From Alpinimonas psychrophila (GTDB lineage: Bacteria; Actinomycetota; Actinomycetes; Actinomycetales; Microbacteriaceae): a DNA stretch of 64,000 nucleotides. Positions 1 to 12,139 of this stretch are shown here, in pieces. Each line of letters begins with the position of its first letter. The first letter of the stretch is position 1. The notes beneath the pieces were generated by a model. It was not told where the DNA came from. It made no database searches and worked only from the letters and a program-made list of their open reading frames with translations. The stretch lies in NCBI RefSeq assembly GCF_014137865.1, contig NZ_JACGWU010000002.1, positions 1 to 64,000 on the forward strand. The letters run 5' to 3'. The translations under genes were made by a program, and so were the position numbers.

Positions 1-801
1 ACCACAGTGTTGTCCCCAGATTCCGGAACGATGGAGATTGCCGGCCACCGGGTTGGTCGCGACGACGATGACATCCGCCGCGAAATTGGGGTTGTCTTCC
101 AGACGTCACTGCTCGACCCAACGCTGAAGGTCAAAGAGAATCTCGCCGACCGGGCCGCGTTTTATGGCATCACGGGCGACGAGCGTACCCGCCGCATCAA
201 CGAACTGGCCAGCATGATCGATATCGGTGATTTTCTCGACAAGCCCTACGGTTCTCTCTCGGGGGGCCAAATGCGCCGGGTTGATATTGCGCGTGCTCTC
301 ATCCACCAACCGGCCCTGCTCTTTCTCGACGAGCCGACCGCGGGCCTGGATCCGCAGAGTCGCGAACAGGTCTGGGACACCATCCATTCGCTGAGGTCAA
401 CGCAGGGCCTCACGGTATTCCTCACCACGCACTACATGGAGGAGACCGAAGAGGCCGATCAGGTGCTGATCATTCACAACGGCGAATTGGTCGTGCAAGG
501 CACCCCCACCGAACTCCGCAAGACGCACAGTTCCAGCATCTTGTCAGTAACCGCCAGCGACCCTGAGCAGCTGCGCACCGCATGCGCTCACCGAGGGCTG
601 GCTGTCACGTTCTCCTCCGGTACCGCTCGCATAACAGTCGAGAATTCAACGGATGCGTTTGCTTTCCTTCAAGAAAACCACGCGATTGTGGATGACTTCG
701 AATTGAGACACGGAACGATGGATGACGTTTTTCTTTCGCTCACCGCCAATCGGACGAGCACCGCTAATCGCACCGCTGTGGAGAAGGGAGAAGTTGCATG
801 A
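1..801 (+). CDS. ABC-2 type (drug) exporter ATP-binding subunit, 5' end outside window
   Basis: ATPase of a DrrA-like ABC exporter working with the permease that follows. The reading frame is open to the first base of the window, and the segment TTVLSPDSG is what normally follows the Walker A loop, so Walker A and the true start lie upstream. Visible are a Q-loop (VVFQTSLLDPTLKVKENL), the signature LSGGQMRRVDIARAL, Walker B LLFLDEPTAGLDP and the switch His in LTTHYMEE. The C-terminal ~90 residues are the usual DrrA-type extension. The stop overlaps the next ATG (ATGA), so the two genes are translationally coupled. The substrate cannot be told from sequence. Confidence 0.93.
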   Translation, partial: TTVLSPDSGTMEIAGHRVGRDDDDIRREIGVVFQTSLLDPTLKVKENLADRAAFYGITGDERTRRINELASMIDIGDFLDKPYGSLSGGQMRRVDIARALIHQPALLFLDEPTAGLDPQSREQVWDTIHSLRSTQGLTVFLTTHYMEETEEADQVLIIHNGELVVQGTPTELRKTHSSSILSVTASDPEQLRTACAHRGLAVTFSSGTARITVENSTDAFAFLQENHAIVDDFELRHGTMDDVFLSLTANRTSTANRTAVEKGEVA

Positions 802-1673
802 ACATCTGGATCCTCGCCCGCCGCAACCTGCGCATTTATTTCCGCGACCGCGCTGGGGTTTTCTTCTCGTTTCTATCGCCGCTCATCCTGATCGCTCTCT
901 ACGCGCTCTTCCTCGGAAATCAGCAGGTCCAAAGCCTGCAGGCGAGCTTCCCCAGCGCCACCACCAGCGCCGTTGAGGCCTACATCAACGGCTGGGTCTT
1001 CGCGGGAATCACAATGATCACGACGTTGACGACAGGCCTTGCCGCGTTGAGCGTCTTCGTTGAGGACTCCGCCAGCGGTCGGTTCAAAGACTTCCTCGTG
1101 TCGCCGATTCGTAGATCGAGTCTCATCGTCGGTTATATGGTCTCGAGCTTCATCGTCGCTTTCTTCATGACTCTTTTGGTGGTGGCCATCTCCCAGGGCT
1201 ATACCGCAGTCCGGGGAGGCACGTTGCTTTCGCCGGCCGAACTGCTTCTCACCATCGGTTACGTGGCTCTCTCAGCCGCCGCGTTCTCGGCCATCTCGGG
1301 TTTCGTCGTAACGTTCCTCACCTCGAACGGCGCTTTTGCGGCATTCAGCACCATTGTCGGCACCATGATTGGCTTCTTGGCTGGCGCGTACATTCCTGCG
1401 GGGGTTCTGCCGAGCGGAGTCGTAAACGTCATGAACACACTGCCCTTCGCCCAGTCCGCGATGCTGTTACGCCAACCCTTTACGGCGCAATCTCTGGATG
1501 CACTGACCCAAGGTCAACCCGAAGCGAAAACGATGCTCAGCGACTTCTACGGCATCACAATTTCGATTGGGGATTTCAGCGTGACGAACTGGATGGCCGT
1601 TGGGGCCCTCGCACTGTTCTTCCTCGTGTTCACCCTGTTGGCGTCGCTCCGACTCGCCCGACGCATTCGCTGA
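798..1673 (+). CDS. ABC-2 type exporter permease
   Basis: Integral membrane subunit of 291 residues paired with the preceding ATPase. It starts with the amphipathic NIWILARRNLRIYFRDR segment typical of ABC-2 permeases, followed by about six hydrophobic segments (near residues 23-41, 65-90, 110-135, 145-175, 180-200 and 262-285). The ABC2_membrane pattern with a conserved loop SGRFKDFLVSPIRRS is recognisable. The gene ends three bases from the convergent ligA stop. Export of a drug, lipid or polysaccharide is family-level inference. Confidence 0.9.
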   Translation: MNIWILARRNLRIYFRDRAGVFFSFLSPLILIALYALFLGNQQVQSLQASFPSATTSAVEAYINGWVFAGITMITTLTTGLAALSVFVEDSASGRFKDFLVSPIRRSSLIVGYMVSSFIVAFFMTLLVVAISQGYTAVRGGTLLSPAELLLTIGYVALSAAAFSAISGFVVTFLTSNGAFAAFSTIVGTMIGFLAGAYIPAGVLPSGVVNVMNTLPFAQSAMLLRQPFTAQSLDALTQGQPEAKTMLSDFYGITISIGDFSVTNWMAVGALALFFLVFTLLASLRLARRIR

Positions 1674-1675
1674 GC

Positions 1676-4952
<3,277 letters not shown>

Positions 4953-5000
4953 GCTTCTAGTTTAAGTCGAGAGCCGGGCATGCATCTACTGACGCGTGGC

Positions 5001-5657
5001 TTATTTCATGCTGAGGGTAGCAACAATGATGTCCCCAGCGAGCTTTCGGTATCGTTCGTGGCGCTTGTCTTCTAACAAGTCGCGACCAAAAACCGTACGA
5101 AAGGTGTAGCGGTTGGCGACGTGAAAAATAGCATAAGAGCTAATGATCATGTGAGCATCAAGGGCATCGATGTCGTCACGAAAAAGTCCAGCTTTTACTC
5201 CCCGATTGATTATTCCGGCCAGTGTTTCAATAGCCTGAGAATTCAATTCTTGAATGCGCGTTGATTCCGAAATGTGTTCGGCGCGGTGGATATTCTCAAT
5301 CTGTACGAGACGAACAAAGTCCCGGTGACTTGTGTGGTGATCGTACGTTAACTGTGCGAGGTGCCGGAGTCCCTGAACAGGATCAAGCCCAGCAACCTCC
5401 ATTTCTCGTTCGAGGCCCCGTACGCGCTCATAAGCGGATTCCATCACTTCTAAATAGAGGCCCTCTTTTGAACCGAAGTAGTAGTAAATCATCCGCTTCG
5501 TAGTCGCTGTCTCGGCCGCAATTTCATCTACTCGCGCACCCGCAAAACCGTTTGCTGCGAATTCTGCCGTGGCGACCCTAAGGATGTCCGCTTTCGTCGC
5601 CTTGGGGTTTCGTCGACGACTTTCCGACTTCACTGCGTCAACTTCGGGAAGGCTCAT
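5001..5657 (-). CDS. TetR/AcrR family regulator, likely repressor of the quinate operon
   Basis: DNA-binding regulator of 218 residues. The N-terminal HTH is clear (ATAEFAANGFAGARVDEIA then TKRMIYYYFGSKEGLYLEVM); the C-terminal half is a ligand domain of the kind seen in larger TetR proteins, with a conserved-looking HTSHRDFVRLVQIEN segment. It is the last gene of the minus-strand operon that starts at aroQ and has its own Shine-Dalgarno (AGGA, 8 bases before ATG). Its position suggests that it controls the promoter at 13521-13564, which carries a palindrome; the ligand would be a hydroaromatic acid or intermediate. The regulatory target is inferred from context only. Confidence 0.88.
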   Translation of the reverse strand: MSLPEVDAVKSESRRRNPKATKADILRVATAEFAANGFAGARVDEIAAETATTKRMIYYYFGSKEGLYLEVMESAYERVRGLEREMEVAGLDPVQGLRHLAQLTYDHHTSHRDFVRLVQIENIHRAEHISESTRIQELNSQAIETLAGIINRGVKAGLFRDDIDALDAHMIISSYAIFHVANRYTFRTVFGRDLLEDKRHERYRKLAGDIIVATLSMK

Positions 5658-5736
5658 GAATATTCCTGATATTGGTCGGTTCGCGGTCGCGTTTTGGCAA
5701 GTTTAGCTATCAGGCGGATTTGCATCGAACCCTCAT

Positions 5737-6657
5737 TCAGAAAACTGCAACTGGGGCAATTGGAGCTCCGACCCCGCCGGTAATGGGAAGAACGTCGCAT
5801 GAGAAGAAGAACTCCCATCTCTGGTGTTGCGCGCATTCTCGTGAAAGTTCCTCAAGGTCTAGTATCTCGCCAAAGGGCATCCCCGCGTCACGAATGAGAA
5901 GACAGTGAACTGGCATTGACTCGTTCGGATTTTCTGGCGGAAAAACTTCTATCGCCCAGTTATCGCCACCCAAGAAGGAAATATCGTTCTCCTTCAGCCA
6001 AATCGCTGCTTCGATTCCGATTCCGGGCTCGCTTTCAGCAAATTTCTCTCGATCGCCATCGATTGTAAAGACCTGCAACCAGCCTGTTCGAAGCAAGACG
6101 ATGTCACCAGAGCGCAGGACGATTCCTTCAAACGCAAGGCATTCCATGATCTCTTGCGACGAAATCACGTGGTCTGAATCAAGGCGTCTCCTGTTGAGGA
6201 ATCTTGGCAGGTCGATGAGGACACCGCGTCCGCGAATTCCCTTAGCCATATTTTCAATTCCCAACATGGCCGCGCCGCTGTCCGTCACTGTTTCGACGGC
6301 ATAACCGTTGTACAGTTTTCCGTCGTATGCGACATGCGCCAAGGCGTCCAATTGTGTGCTGGCATGCGTATGGATCATCACAATGTCATCCATGAAATGA
6401 AAGCCACCCTTTTCAGGCTTGGAGGCTCCGGTTCTTTTCATGATGTGAATAAGGTTCTGTCGCAAACCCGCGGCGGGTTGAGGACCAGCCGCGTTCAGCT
6501 CGATGGCGAGGGGTATCACTTTTCCGGAAGACACAAGTTGTGAAGCCGCGGTAATTTGCTCCGGTTGAAGGAGATTTATGGTCCCCAATTCATCCTCGTT
6601 CCCCCATCGGCCCCAGTTGGAAGCCCGCAGGGACCACGCTCGAAAACCCTGCATCAC
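5737..6657 (-). CDS. Cyclase-family (PF04199-like) metal hydrolase
   Basis: Predicted metal-dependent hydrolase of about 306 residues in the putative cyclase/kynurenine formamidase superfamily. The N terminus (NWGRWGNEDELGTINLL) is typical of the long-chain subgroup, and the metal motif HTHASTQLDALAH (residues 96-108) is a variant of the family HxGTHxDxPxH. The GTG start at 6657 overlaps the permease stop; ATG three bases on is equally possible. Members of this family hydrolyse amides, lactones or isatin. In a quinate operon a lactone or ester substrate (for example a quinide or quinate ester) is an attractive guess, but nothing in the sequence proves it. Confidence 0.85.
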   Translation of the reverse strand: MMQGFRAWSLRASNWGRWGNEDELGTINLLQPEQITAASQLVSSGKVIPLAIELNAAGPQPAAGLRQNLIHIMKRTGASKPEKGGFHFMDDIVMIHTHASTQLDALAHVAYDGKLYNGYAVETVTDSGAAMLGIENMAKGIRGRGVLIDLPRFLNRRRLDSDHVISSQEIMECLAFEGIVLRSGDIVLLRTGWLQVFTIDGDREKFAESEPGIGIEAAIWLKENDISFLGGDNWAIEVFPPENPNESMPVHCLLIRDAGMPFGEILDLEELSRECAQHQRWEFFFSCDVLPITGGVGAPIAPVAVF

Positions 6658-7661
6658 TAGCTGGTTCTTTGATTGCGAATCCGACGTGTGTTAAGCGCGT
6701 CGAGGAGAACTGCAAGCAGGATGAGGGCGCCTTGAACGAATTGCACGAGAAAGGCCGAGACGTTCAGGAGGGTCATTCCGTTGTTGATGACACCGATTAG
6801 CAACACGCCAATAAAAGTTCCCACCATACTTCCCTTACCTCCGAAGAGGCTCGTTCCGCCGATGACAACAGCAGCAATCACATTTAGTTCCGCACCGATT
6901 GCTGCGTTTGGTGTTGCAGAGTCCAGACGACCGAGAGTGACGATAGCTGCTAATCCGGCACAGAAACCCGCAATCACATACGCCGTGAACACGATCGATT
7001 TGACGTTGATGCCGGCCAGACGAGCGGCCTCGCTGTTTCCACCAACGGCATAGATGCGATGACCAAACGTCGTCCTCGACAGGAGGATATGACCCAGAAC
7101 AAACATCACGATGGTCAGGATCGCCGAAGATTTGATCCCTGCGAAGTCTGAGTTCCCCAACCAGTTAAGTGCTTCCGGAAGTCCATAGACGGAGTTGCCT
7201 TGACTGATTTGCAGGGTCATTCCTCGAGCCATGCCCAAGACCGCAAGGGTGACGATGAAGGGTGCCAACCGCAACCAAGCTACAAAAGCTCCGTTGATAG
7301 CACCGAGCAGGGATGCCACAACAAGAACGGTCAAAATTCCAAAATATCCGTTTGTCGCTTGGGAGACCATTGCGCCGAGCAACCCGGAAAGCGCAATATT
7401 CGCGCCCACCGAAAGGTCAATTCCACTTGTGATGATGACAAACGTGGCGCCGACTGCGGCAATGCCGACAACCGAGCTCTGCGTCACAATGTTCGACAAA
7501 TTGCCGGGCGTTAAGAATGTCGGTGTCATGAAGCTCAACACGGCGGAAACGATAATCAATGCCAACGCAATAGGGGCGATGTTATTGCTGAAAATCACGC
7601 GCAAGAAATTACGTATGCGATGCTGCGGGGGAACCGCAACGTTGTGTGCTGTGGATGTCAT
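6657..7661 (-). CDS. Ribose-type (RbsC-like) ABC importer permease
   Basis: Membrane subunit of a class-2 carbohydrate-type ABC importer, 334 residues with roughly ten hydrophobic segments. Family landmarks are VIITSGIDLSVGANIALSG near residue 75 and GGTSLFGGKGSMVGTF near 270. It starts four bases after the stop of the ATPase gene and overlaps the cyclase gene, so it is part of one transcript. The neighbours encode quinate/shikimate catabolism, so a hydroaromatic acid rather than a sugar is the probable cargo (inference). Confidence 0.93.
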   Translation of the reverse strand: MTSTAHNVAVPPQHRIRNFLRVIFSNNIAPIALALIIVSAVLSFMTPTFLTPGNLSNIVTQSSVVGIAAVGATFVIITSGIDLSVGANIALSGLLGAMVSQATNGYFGILTVLVVASLLGAINGAFVAWLRLAPFIVTLAVLGMARGMTLQISQGNSVYGLPEALNWLGNSDFAGIKSSAILTIVMFVLGHILLSRTTFGHRIYAVGGNSEAARLAGINVKSIVFTAYVIAGFCAGLAAIVTLGRLDSATPNAAIGAELNVIAAVVIGGTSLFGGKGSMVGTFIGVLLIGVINNGMTLLNVSAFLVQFVQGALILLAVLLDALNTRRIRNQRTS

Positions 7662-7664
7662 TTG

Positions 7665-9167
7665 CTAGATTTCCTTTTTCTTAGCTGCCCGAGAGGCCAG
7701 GTGAAGAATGTGCTGTCGATCGAATTCGGATCTAAGGAGTTCGCCGACAATGCGCCCTCCGGCGAGGACATAAACACGGTCGGCTACTGCCAAGATTTCG
7801 TCCGTGTCGGAACTCGTCATGAAGATGCTCGTCCCGTTCGACGCTAGGTCAAAAATATGCTCGTAAATTCCCGACTTGGCTCCAACATCGACACCCCTTG
7901 TTGGATCGTCGAAACAAACAACGACGGGTGACGTTTGACTGATACGAGCCAAAACAACCTTTTGTTGGTTGCCTCCAGACAATTCGCCCACAGCCTGCGT
8001 TGGTGATCGAAATTTTATGGAGAATTTTTGTCCCGAAAATAAGGCCCGTGAATGCATTGATGCAAGGTTGAGAAATCCAAACCTTGAAACGAGGTGGTAA
8101 CTGCCGTAAGCCAGATTTGACTCTATAGAGCCCCCCAGAACAAGCCCCTCTTGTTTTCGATCCTCCGGACCGTAAAGTACCCCAAGCGCTCTGGCAGATG
8201 AAATCCTGCCCGACTTCAAGGGCTTCCCTCCTACCGTGACATTTCCCTTGAGGAAAGGTTCCACTCCTGTCAAAACACGCATCAGTTCAGTCCGTCCCGC
8301 TCCAGCGAGCCCAACCAAACCGACAATTTCCTTTGACTTGATGTGCACGGATGATCCACGAACCCCCCTGGCAACGAGATTCTCGCCCTCTAGAGTTACA
8401 GAACCGAGTTTTCTCGACACCCAGGGATAGGCCTGGGCCAAATCTTTGGCGAGCATCGCACGAACGAGCTTGCCCTCATCCCATTCACCTATCGGGCCGT
8501 CTCCCACCACTGATCCATCACGGAGAACCACCAACCTGTCGGCAATGCGAAAGAGTTCATCGAGGTGATGGGTGACGTAGAGAATCGTCAGACCTTCGGC
8601 TTTGAGCGCAAGAATAACGTCAAGCAAGTTGTCTACATCGGCCTCCGGAAGTGACGATGTTGGCTCGTCAAGAATCAAGACTTTTGCGTCTCTAACGAGG
8701 CAACGCGCGATTTCAGCCAGTTGACGCTGTGAAATAGTCAGGTTTCTAATTGGAGCGTTGAGATCAAGGTGTTCCAGGCCAACCTTTTTTAGGCCTACCC
8801 GTGCCCTCGCAATATTGACCTTTGTCGCTTTGAATCCAGCCCGTGTCGTCAAATTGCCAAGGAGAATATTTTCCAGCAACGACATGTCAGGAATGTCCGT
8901 CAGCTCCTGGTAGATCACGCTCAATCCAGCAGCGATAACCGCACCCGTGTTACTGGGCAGCTTGTCGCTGCCCAGTAACACGTGACCGGACGTCGGGGCG
9001 ATGGCTCCTGAGAGAATCTTGATGAGCGTTGATTTTCCCGCACCATTTTCGCCGACGAGTCCCGTGACGGTTCCACTCTCGAGGGCAAAACTAATGTTGC
9101 TCAAGACCTCGATCGGCCCAAACGACTTAGAAGTGCCCTCGAGAGTGACGGCGGCAGTATTAGCCAA
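7665..9167 (-). CDS. Ribose-type (RbsA-like) ABC importer ATPase with two nucleotide-binding domains
   Basis: Energises the importer formed with the flanking permease and binding protein. Two ABC modules are visible. The first has Walker A GENGAGKST, degenerate signature NLTISQRQLAEIAR and Walker B VLILDEPTSSLPEADV. The second has the family's degenerate Walker A GLAGAGRTEL, signature ELSGGNQQKVVLARI and FDDPTRGVDVG, where the usual catalytic Glu is Asp. The frame is open further upstream, but conserved sequence begins at TAAVTLEGTSKSFG, so a TTG at 9167 (or 9170) overlapping the binding-protein stop is chosen, giving about 500 residues. Confidence 0.92.
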   Translation of the reverse strand: MANTAAVTLEGTSKSFGPIEVLSNISFALESGTVTGLVGENGAGKSTLIKILSGAIAPTSGHVLLGSDKLPSNTGAVIAAGLSVIYQELTDIPDMSLLENILLGNLTTRAGFKATKVNIARARVGLKKVGLEHLDLNAPIRNLTISQRQLAEIARCLVRDAKVLILDEPTSSLPEADVDNLLDVILALKAEGLTILYVTHHLDELFRIADRLVVLRDGSVVGDGPIGEWDEGKLVRAMLAKDLAQAYPWVSRKLGSVTLEGENLVARGVRGSSVHIKSKEIVGLVGLAGAGRTELMRVLTGVEPFLKGNVTVGGKPLKSGRISSARALGVLYGPEDRKQEGLVLGGSIESNLAYGSYHLVSRFGFLNLASMHSRALFSGQKFSIKFRSPTQAVGELSGGNQQKVVLARISQTSPVVVCFDDPTRGVDVGAKSGIYEHIFDLASNGTSIFMTSSDTDEILAVADRVYVLAGGRIVGELLRSEFDRQHILHLASRAAKKKEI

Positions 9168-10173
9168 CAAGATCCGCCCAGATTCCGTAGCTCTTGACTT
9201 CGGCCGAATCGATGTTCGTCGGAGTGATGACCATGCCCTTCCACTCGACAAACCCGGTGACATCCGTGCCTGCCTGGAGCTTTGCAATGTTTTCCATAAC
9301 GAGCTTTCCAATGCCGATGGGGTTTGAACTCACGGTCATATCTTGCTCGTTTGCACGAATGGATGCAATTGCCGGGGCGGGGGCATCATTACCTGTGACA
9401 AAAATGTGCTTTTGGTCGCCCACCGGGTAGAAGAGCTTTGACGCTTGCAACGCTTTTGTCGTTCCCAGCGCCTCGCTGTCATTGGCGTTCATGACAGCTT
9501 CGACATCGGGATGCGCCTGAAGGATTGTGGACATCGCCGTAAAGGTCTTATCCGTATCAAAACCACCATCGGCTGTTGCAACTACCTTGATGTCAGGGTA
9601 TTTACTGATGATGTTGTTGAAGCCCTTGGTGCGGTCAGTTCCTGCTGGACTCCCTGCGATTCCCTGCATTTCTACAACGGTTCCCTTTGCGGAACCGTTC
9701 TTCTTCGTCAGGAAGTCGACGATTCCTTGAGCGCTCTGTTCGCCAATTGTGACGTGGTTCATCGCAACAGTGAACTTGATAAGGCTCGATGGAATCGTGT
9801 CTGATACTGCGATTGGGACGGCCCCGGCCTTCACCGCGGCGGTAATAGCCGGAATCAGGGCATCTGACTGTGCAGGGCTGATGATGATGTACTTGCACCC
9901 TTGGCTCACAAGGTTTGCGATATCGCTAGCCTGCACCTGAGGGTCACCATTTGAATTGGTTTGGACGAGCGTGAAGCCTTGTGTCTTGGCACCTTCTTCA
10001 AGGCCTTTTACCAAGCCGGTGAAGTATGGGTTCGTCAATGTATAACCGGAGTAGCCTACTTTGATGGATTCTTCTGCTGGTGCAGCAGTGGAGCAACCTG
10101 CCAGTGATATTGCGAGTGCAATCGTTGCAGTAGCAACTATTGCAATTTTTGCACTCCATTTAGTTTGAATCAT
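9160..10173 (-). CDS. Ribose-type (RbsB-like) substrate-binding lipoprotein
   Basis: Captures the cargo outside the membrane and delivers it to the RbsC-like permease. The start at 10173 (MIQTKWSAK) is preferred over an in-frame codon 27 bases upstream because AAAGGA lies six bases before it. A signal peptide ends in the lipobox LAGC, so the mature protein is a lipid-anchored Peripla_BP_4-type binding protein of about 315 residues. Typical family segments are KVGYSGYTLTNPYFTGLVKG, ANLVSQGCKYIIISPAQSDA and ADGGFDTDKTF. It is the first of the importer genes and is separated from the dehydratase gene by 130 bases holding a hairpin. Confidence 0.94.
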   Translation of the reverse strand: MIQTKWSAKIAIVATATIALAISLAGCSTAAPAEESIKVGYSGYTLTNPYFTGLVKGLEEGAKTQGFTLVQTNSNGDPQVQASDIANLVSQGCKYIIISPAQSDALIPAITAAVKAGAVPIAVSDTIPSSLIKFTVAMNHVTIGEQSAQGIVDFLTKKNGSAKGTVVEMQGIAGSPAGTDRTKGFNNIISKYPDIKVVATADGGFDTDKTFTAMSTILQAHPDVEAVMNANDSEALGTTKALQASKLFYPVGDQKHIFVTGNDAPAPAIASIRANEQDMTVSSNPIGIGKLVMENIAKLQAGTDVTGFVEWKGMVITPTNIDSAEVKSYGIWADLVG

Positions 10174-10257
10174 CTTTGATCCTTTCATTTTTTGCCCCAA
10201 TTGGCATTTGCTGTGGATATTACGTGTGGGTTGTTAGAGTCATATTTTTTGGAACAA

Positions 10258-10285
10258 GTTGGATGCGGAATTGCTCCAATCCAAC
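10258..10285 (-). promoter_or_regulatory. Intercistronic hairpin between dehydratase and importer genes
   Basis: GTTGGAT (10258-10264) and ATCCAAC (10279-10285) pair perfectly, with an inner GGA/TCC stem and a five-base loop. No T run follows on the minus strand, so it is not a standard intrinsic terminator. It could be an mRNA processing or stabilising element that raises expression of the binding protein; this is inference. Confidence 0.45.
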
Positions 10286-10303
10286 CCCGAAAGTCGCTCT
10301 CAA

Positions 10304-12139
10304 TCACTTGACGAGCCCCTTCACGTCTATTGCGCGTTGGGAGGAAAGACGTACGAACGCATTCGATGCTCCGTAACCGTCATAACCATCAACGCGTTGA
10401 ATTATTTCGAAGAACAGCGAGCCAATCGGCTGCGTATAAAAATGGAAAAAATTACCGTCTTCGTTTGAGTCAAAGAGAACGTCGAAGTCTTGCATTTCCT
10501 TCAAACGGTCTTTGTCAATTTCAAATTTTGATGTGAGGTCCTCATAATAATTTTGAGGAACTCGCAAAACATGGAGACCATTTGACCGAAGCAACTTTGC
10601 TGTCTTCAAAATATCGACCGTTGAAAGAGCAATATGATCTGAAAATGTTTGGCGACCATCGGCGCCAGTCGGAGTTACATTCAGAGCAAGGCGAATGGTC
10701 CGGTCTTTGTTTACCAGGCTTCGGCTTCGGACAAGGCCGAACTCGCTAGCAATGTCCTGGCCATCATCTATCTCAAGTCCAAATATCGATCTAAAGAACA
10801 AGACTGATTCATCGATTCGCTGCCACGGTTGCCGCAGTGCAATGTGATCGATGTGCGTCAGCGCCGTTTCTTGAGAAGATTTCGAATTCAACGAAGCGAA
10901 TTCCGATGACCACTTTGGATTAACTCCTGTTAGTTCACCGAAATAAAAATCAATATTATTAGGCGCCTCAACGGCGACGAGCTCTTCCTCGCCCGACTCT
11001 ATATCTCGGGGTTTTAGCCTCGCCTTAAGACTGCGGGCTCTTTCGGTAAGAGTATCTATGTCGGCAACTTCAACACCGACACCTACCAATTCGGCTTGTG
11101 TCCCGGTGAGGTCGTTATTGATGACAATTCGCGCGTCGCCTTGGGTCCAGAGTTCCACTGCTTTTCGTCTGTGTGCCCCCGCAAGCTCAAATCCGAGAGC
11201 TGATAACACCTTCACCAACTGATCGCCCTCGCCCGGCTGAAGCTCAACAAAAGAGAATCCACGCGGAACTTGAAGGAGCGGCAGCGGATCGAGGTTTTTG
11301 AAACTTGTTTGGGAATGGGAACTCGAGATTCCAATTGTTTCGTCTTCAAGAGTTTTCAAGGAACGGTGTCCGTCCCGCGCCGTAAGAGTTGGCGCCCCTT
11401 GCCGATAGGTGTCGTTGAATATCTCTAGCGATAGAGGGCCTGAGTATCCAGCGGATATGGCGGCAAGCACAAAGGCGGGTAGGTCCCACGCGCCTTCGCC
11501 CGGAAATAGACGGTAGTGCCTACTCCACGTCAGCACATCAAGTGACATCAGGGGTGCATCCGCAAGCTGGACGAAGAATATTTTGTCGCCAGGGATTTCC
11601 GCTATTTTATCGAGGGAGCTACCGCGTGAAAGAATGTGGAAGCTGTCGAGACACAACCCCAGCGACGCATGATTAACCGCCTGAACTATGCTCCAAGAGT
11701 GATCGTAGGTAGAAACAAATTTTCCCCAGGCCAAGGCTTCGTAGGCTATCTTGACGTCGAAAAATTCTGCCATTTCCGACAGCTTGCCCAGTTGGTCGAT
11801 AGCAAGTTGATCGCTGGGATCAATAGCAGTGCCGACGTTTGAGCACGCGAGAATCGTGTCAACGCCAAGCCGCTTCATCACATCAAACTTCGCCGCGGCG
11901 CGCTTGAGATTACGAGCCAGTTGACTTTCCGAGACACCCTCAAAGTCGCGAAAGGGCTGATACAAATCAATAGTGAGCCCAAGATCATCTGAAAGTGATC
12001 GAATGTCCTCCGGAGACATAGGACTCGAGATTAAGTCGTTCTCGAATATCTCGTACCCGTCGAAGCCCGCGCGCGAAATCGCGACGAGTTTTTCCCGGAG
12101 GGATCCGCCAATGGAAACAGTTGCTATCGACGTTTTCAT
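10304..12139 (-). CDS. quiC: 3-dehydroshikimate dehydratase, QuiC type (TIM barrel fused to HPPD-like VOC domain)
   Basis: Converts 3-dehydroshikimate to protocatechuate, the aromatising step of quinate/shikimate breakdown. The 611 residues comprise an N-terminal xylose-isomerase-like TIM barrel (1-270) with the metal ligands in YEALAW (E134), LDSFHI (D165), FVQLAD (Q191) and LSLEIF (E239), and a C-terminal 4-hydroxyphenylpyruvate-dioxygenase-like region with HIDHIAL, SDHIAL and FFEIIQR in the positions of the iron triad of that fold. This two-domain layout matches the QuiC1 family of Pseudomonas. The start overlaps the upstream dehydrogenase stop (ATGA). Confidence 0.93.
   Translation of the reverse strand: MKTSIATVSIGGSLREKLVAISRAGFDGYEIFENDLISSPMSPEDIRSLSDDLGLTIDLYQPFRDFEGVSESQLARNLKRAAAKFDVMKRLGVDTILACSNVGTAIDPSDQLAIDQLGKLSEMAEFFDVKIAYEALAWGKFVSTYDHSWSIVQAVNHASLGLCLDSFHILSRGSSLDKIAEIPGDKIFFVQLADAPLMSLDVLTWSRHYRLFPGEGAWDLPAFVLAAISAGYSGPLSLEIFNDTYRQGAPTLTARDGHRSLKTLEDETIGISSSHSQTSFKNLDPLPLLQVPRGFSFVELQPGEGDQLVKVLSALGFELAGAHRRKAVELWTQGDARIVINNDLTGTQAELVGVGVEVADIDTLTERARSLKARLKPRDIESGEEELVAVEAPNNIDFYFGELTGVNPKWSSEFASLNSKSSQETALTHIDHIALRQPWQRIDESVLFFRSIFGLEIDDGQDIASEFGLVRSRSLVNKDRTIRLALNVTPTGADGRQTFSDHIALSTVDILKTAKLLRSNGLHVLRVPQNYYEDLTSKFEIDKDRLKEMQDFDVLFDSNEDGNFFHFYTQPIGSLFFEIIQRVDGYDGYGASNAFVRLSSQRAIDVKGLVK

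Noticed and set aside
8931-9000. CCCAGTAACACG/CTGGGCAGC-type repeats as a regulatory palindrome
   Set aside because: The inverted similarity (about 8954-8986) lies in the coding sequence of the ATPase gene just after Walker A, so it is probably incidental.
9168-9311. N-terminal extension of the importer ATPase (48 more residues)
   Set aside because: It lies inside the binding-protein gene in another frame, has no similarity to ABC proteins, and conserved sequence begins only after the TTG at 9167.
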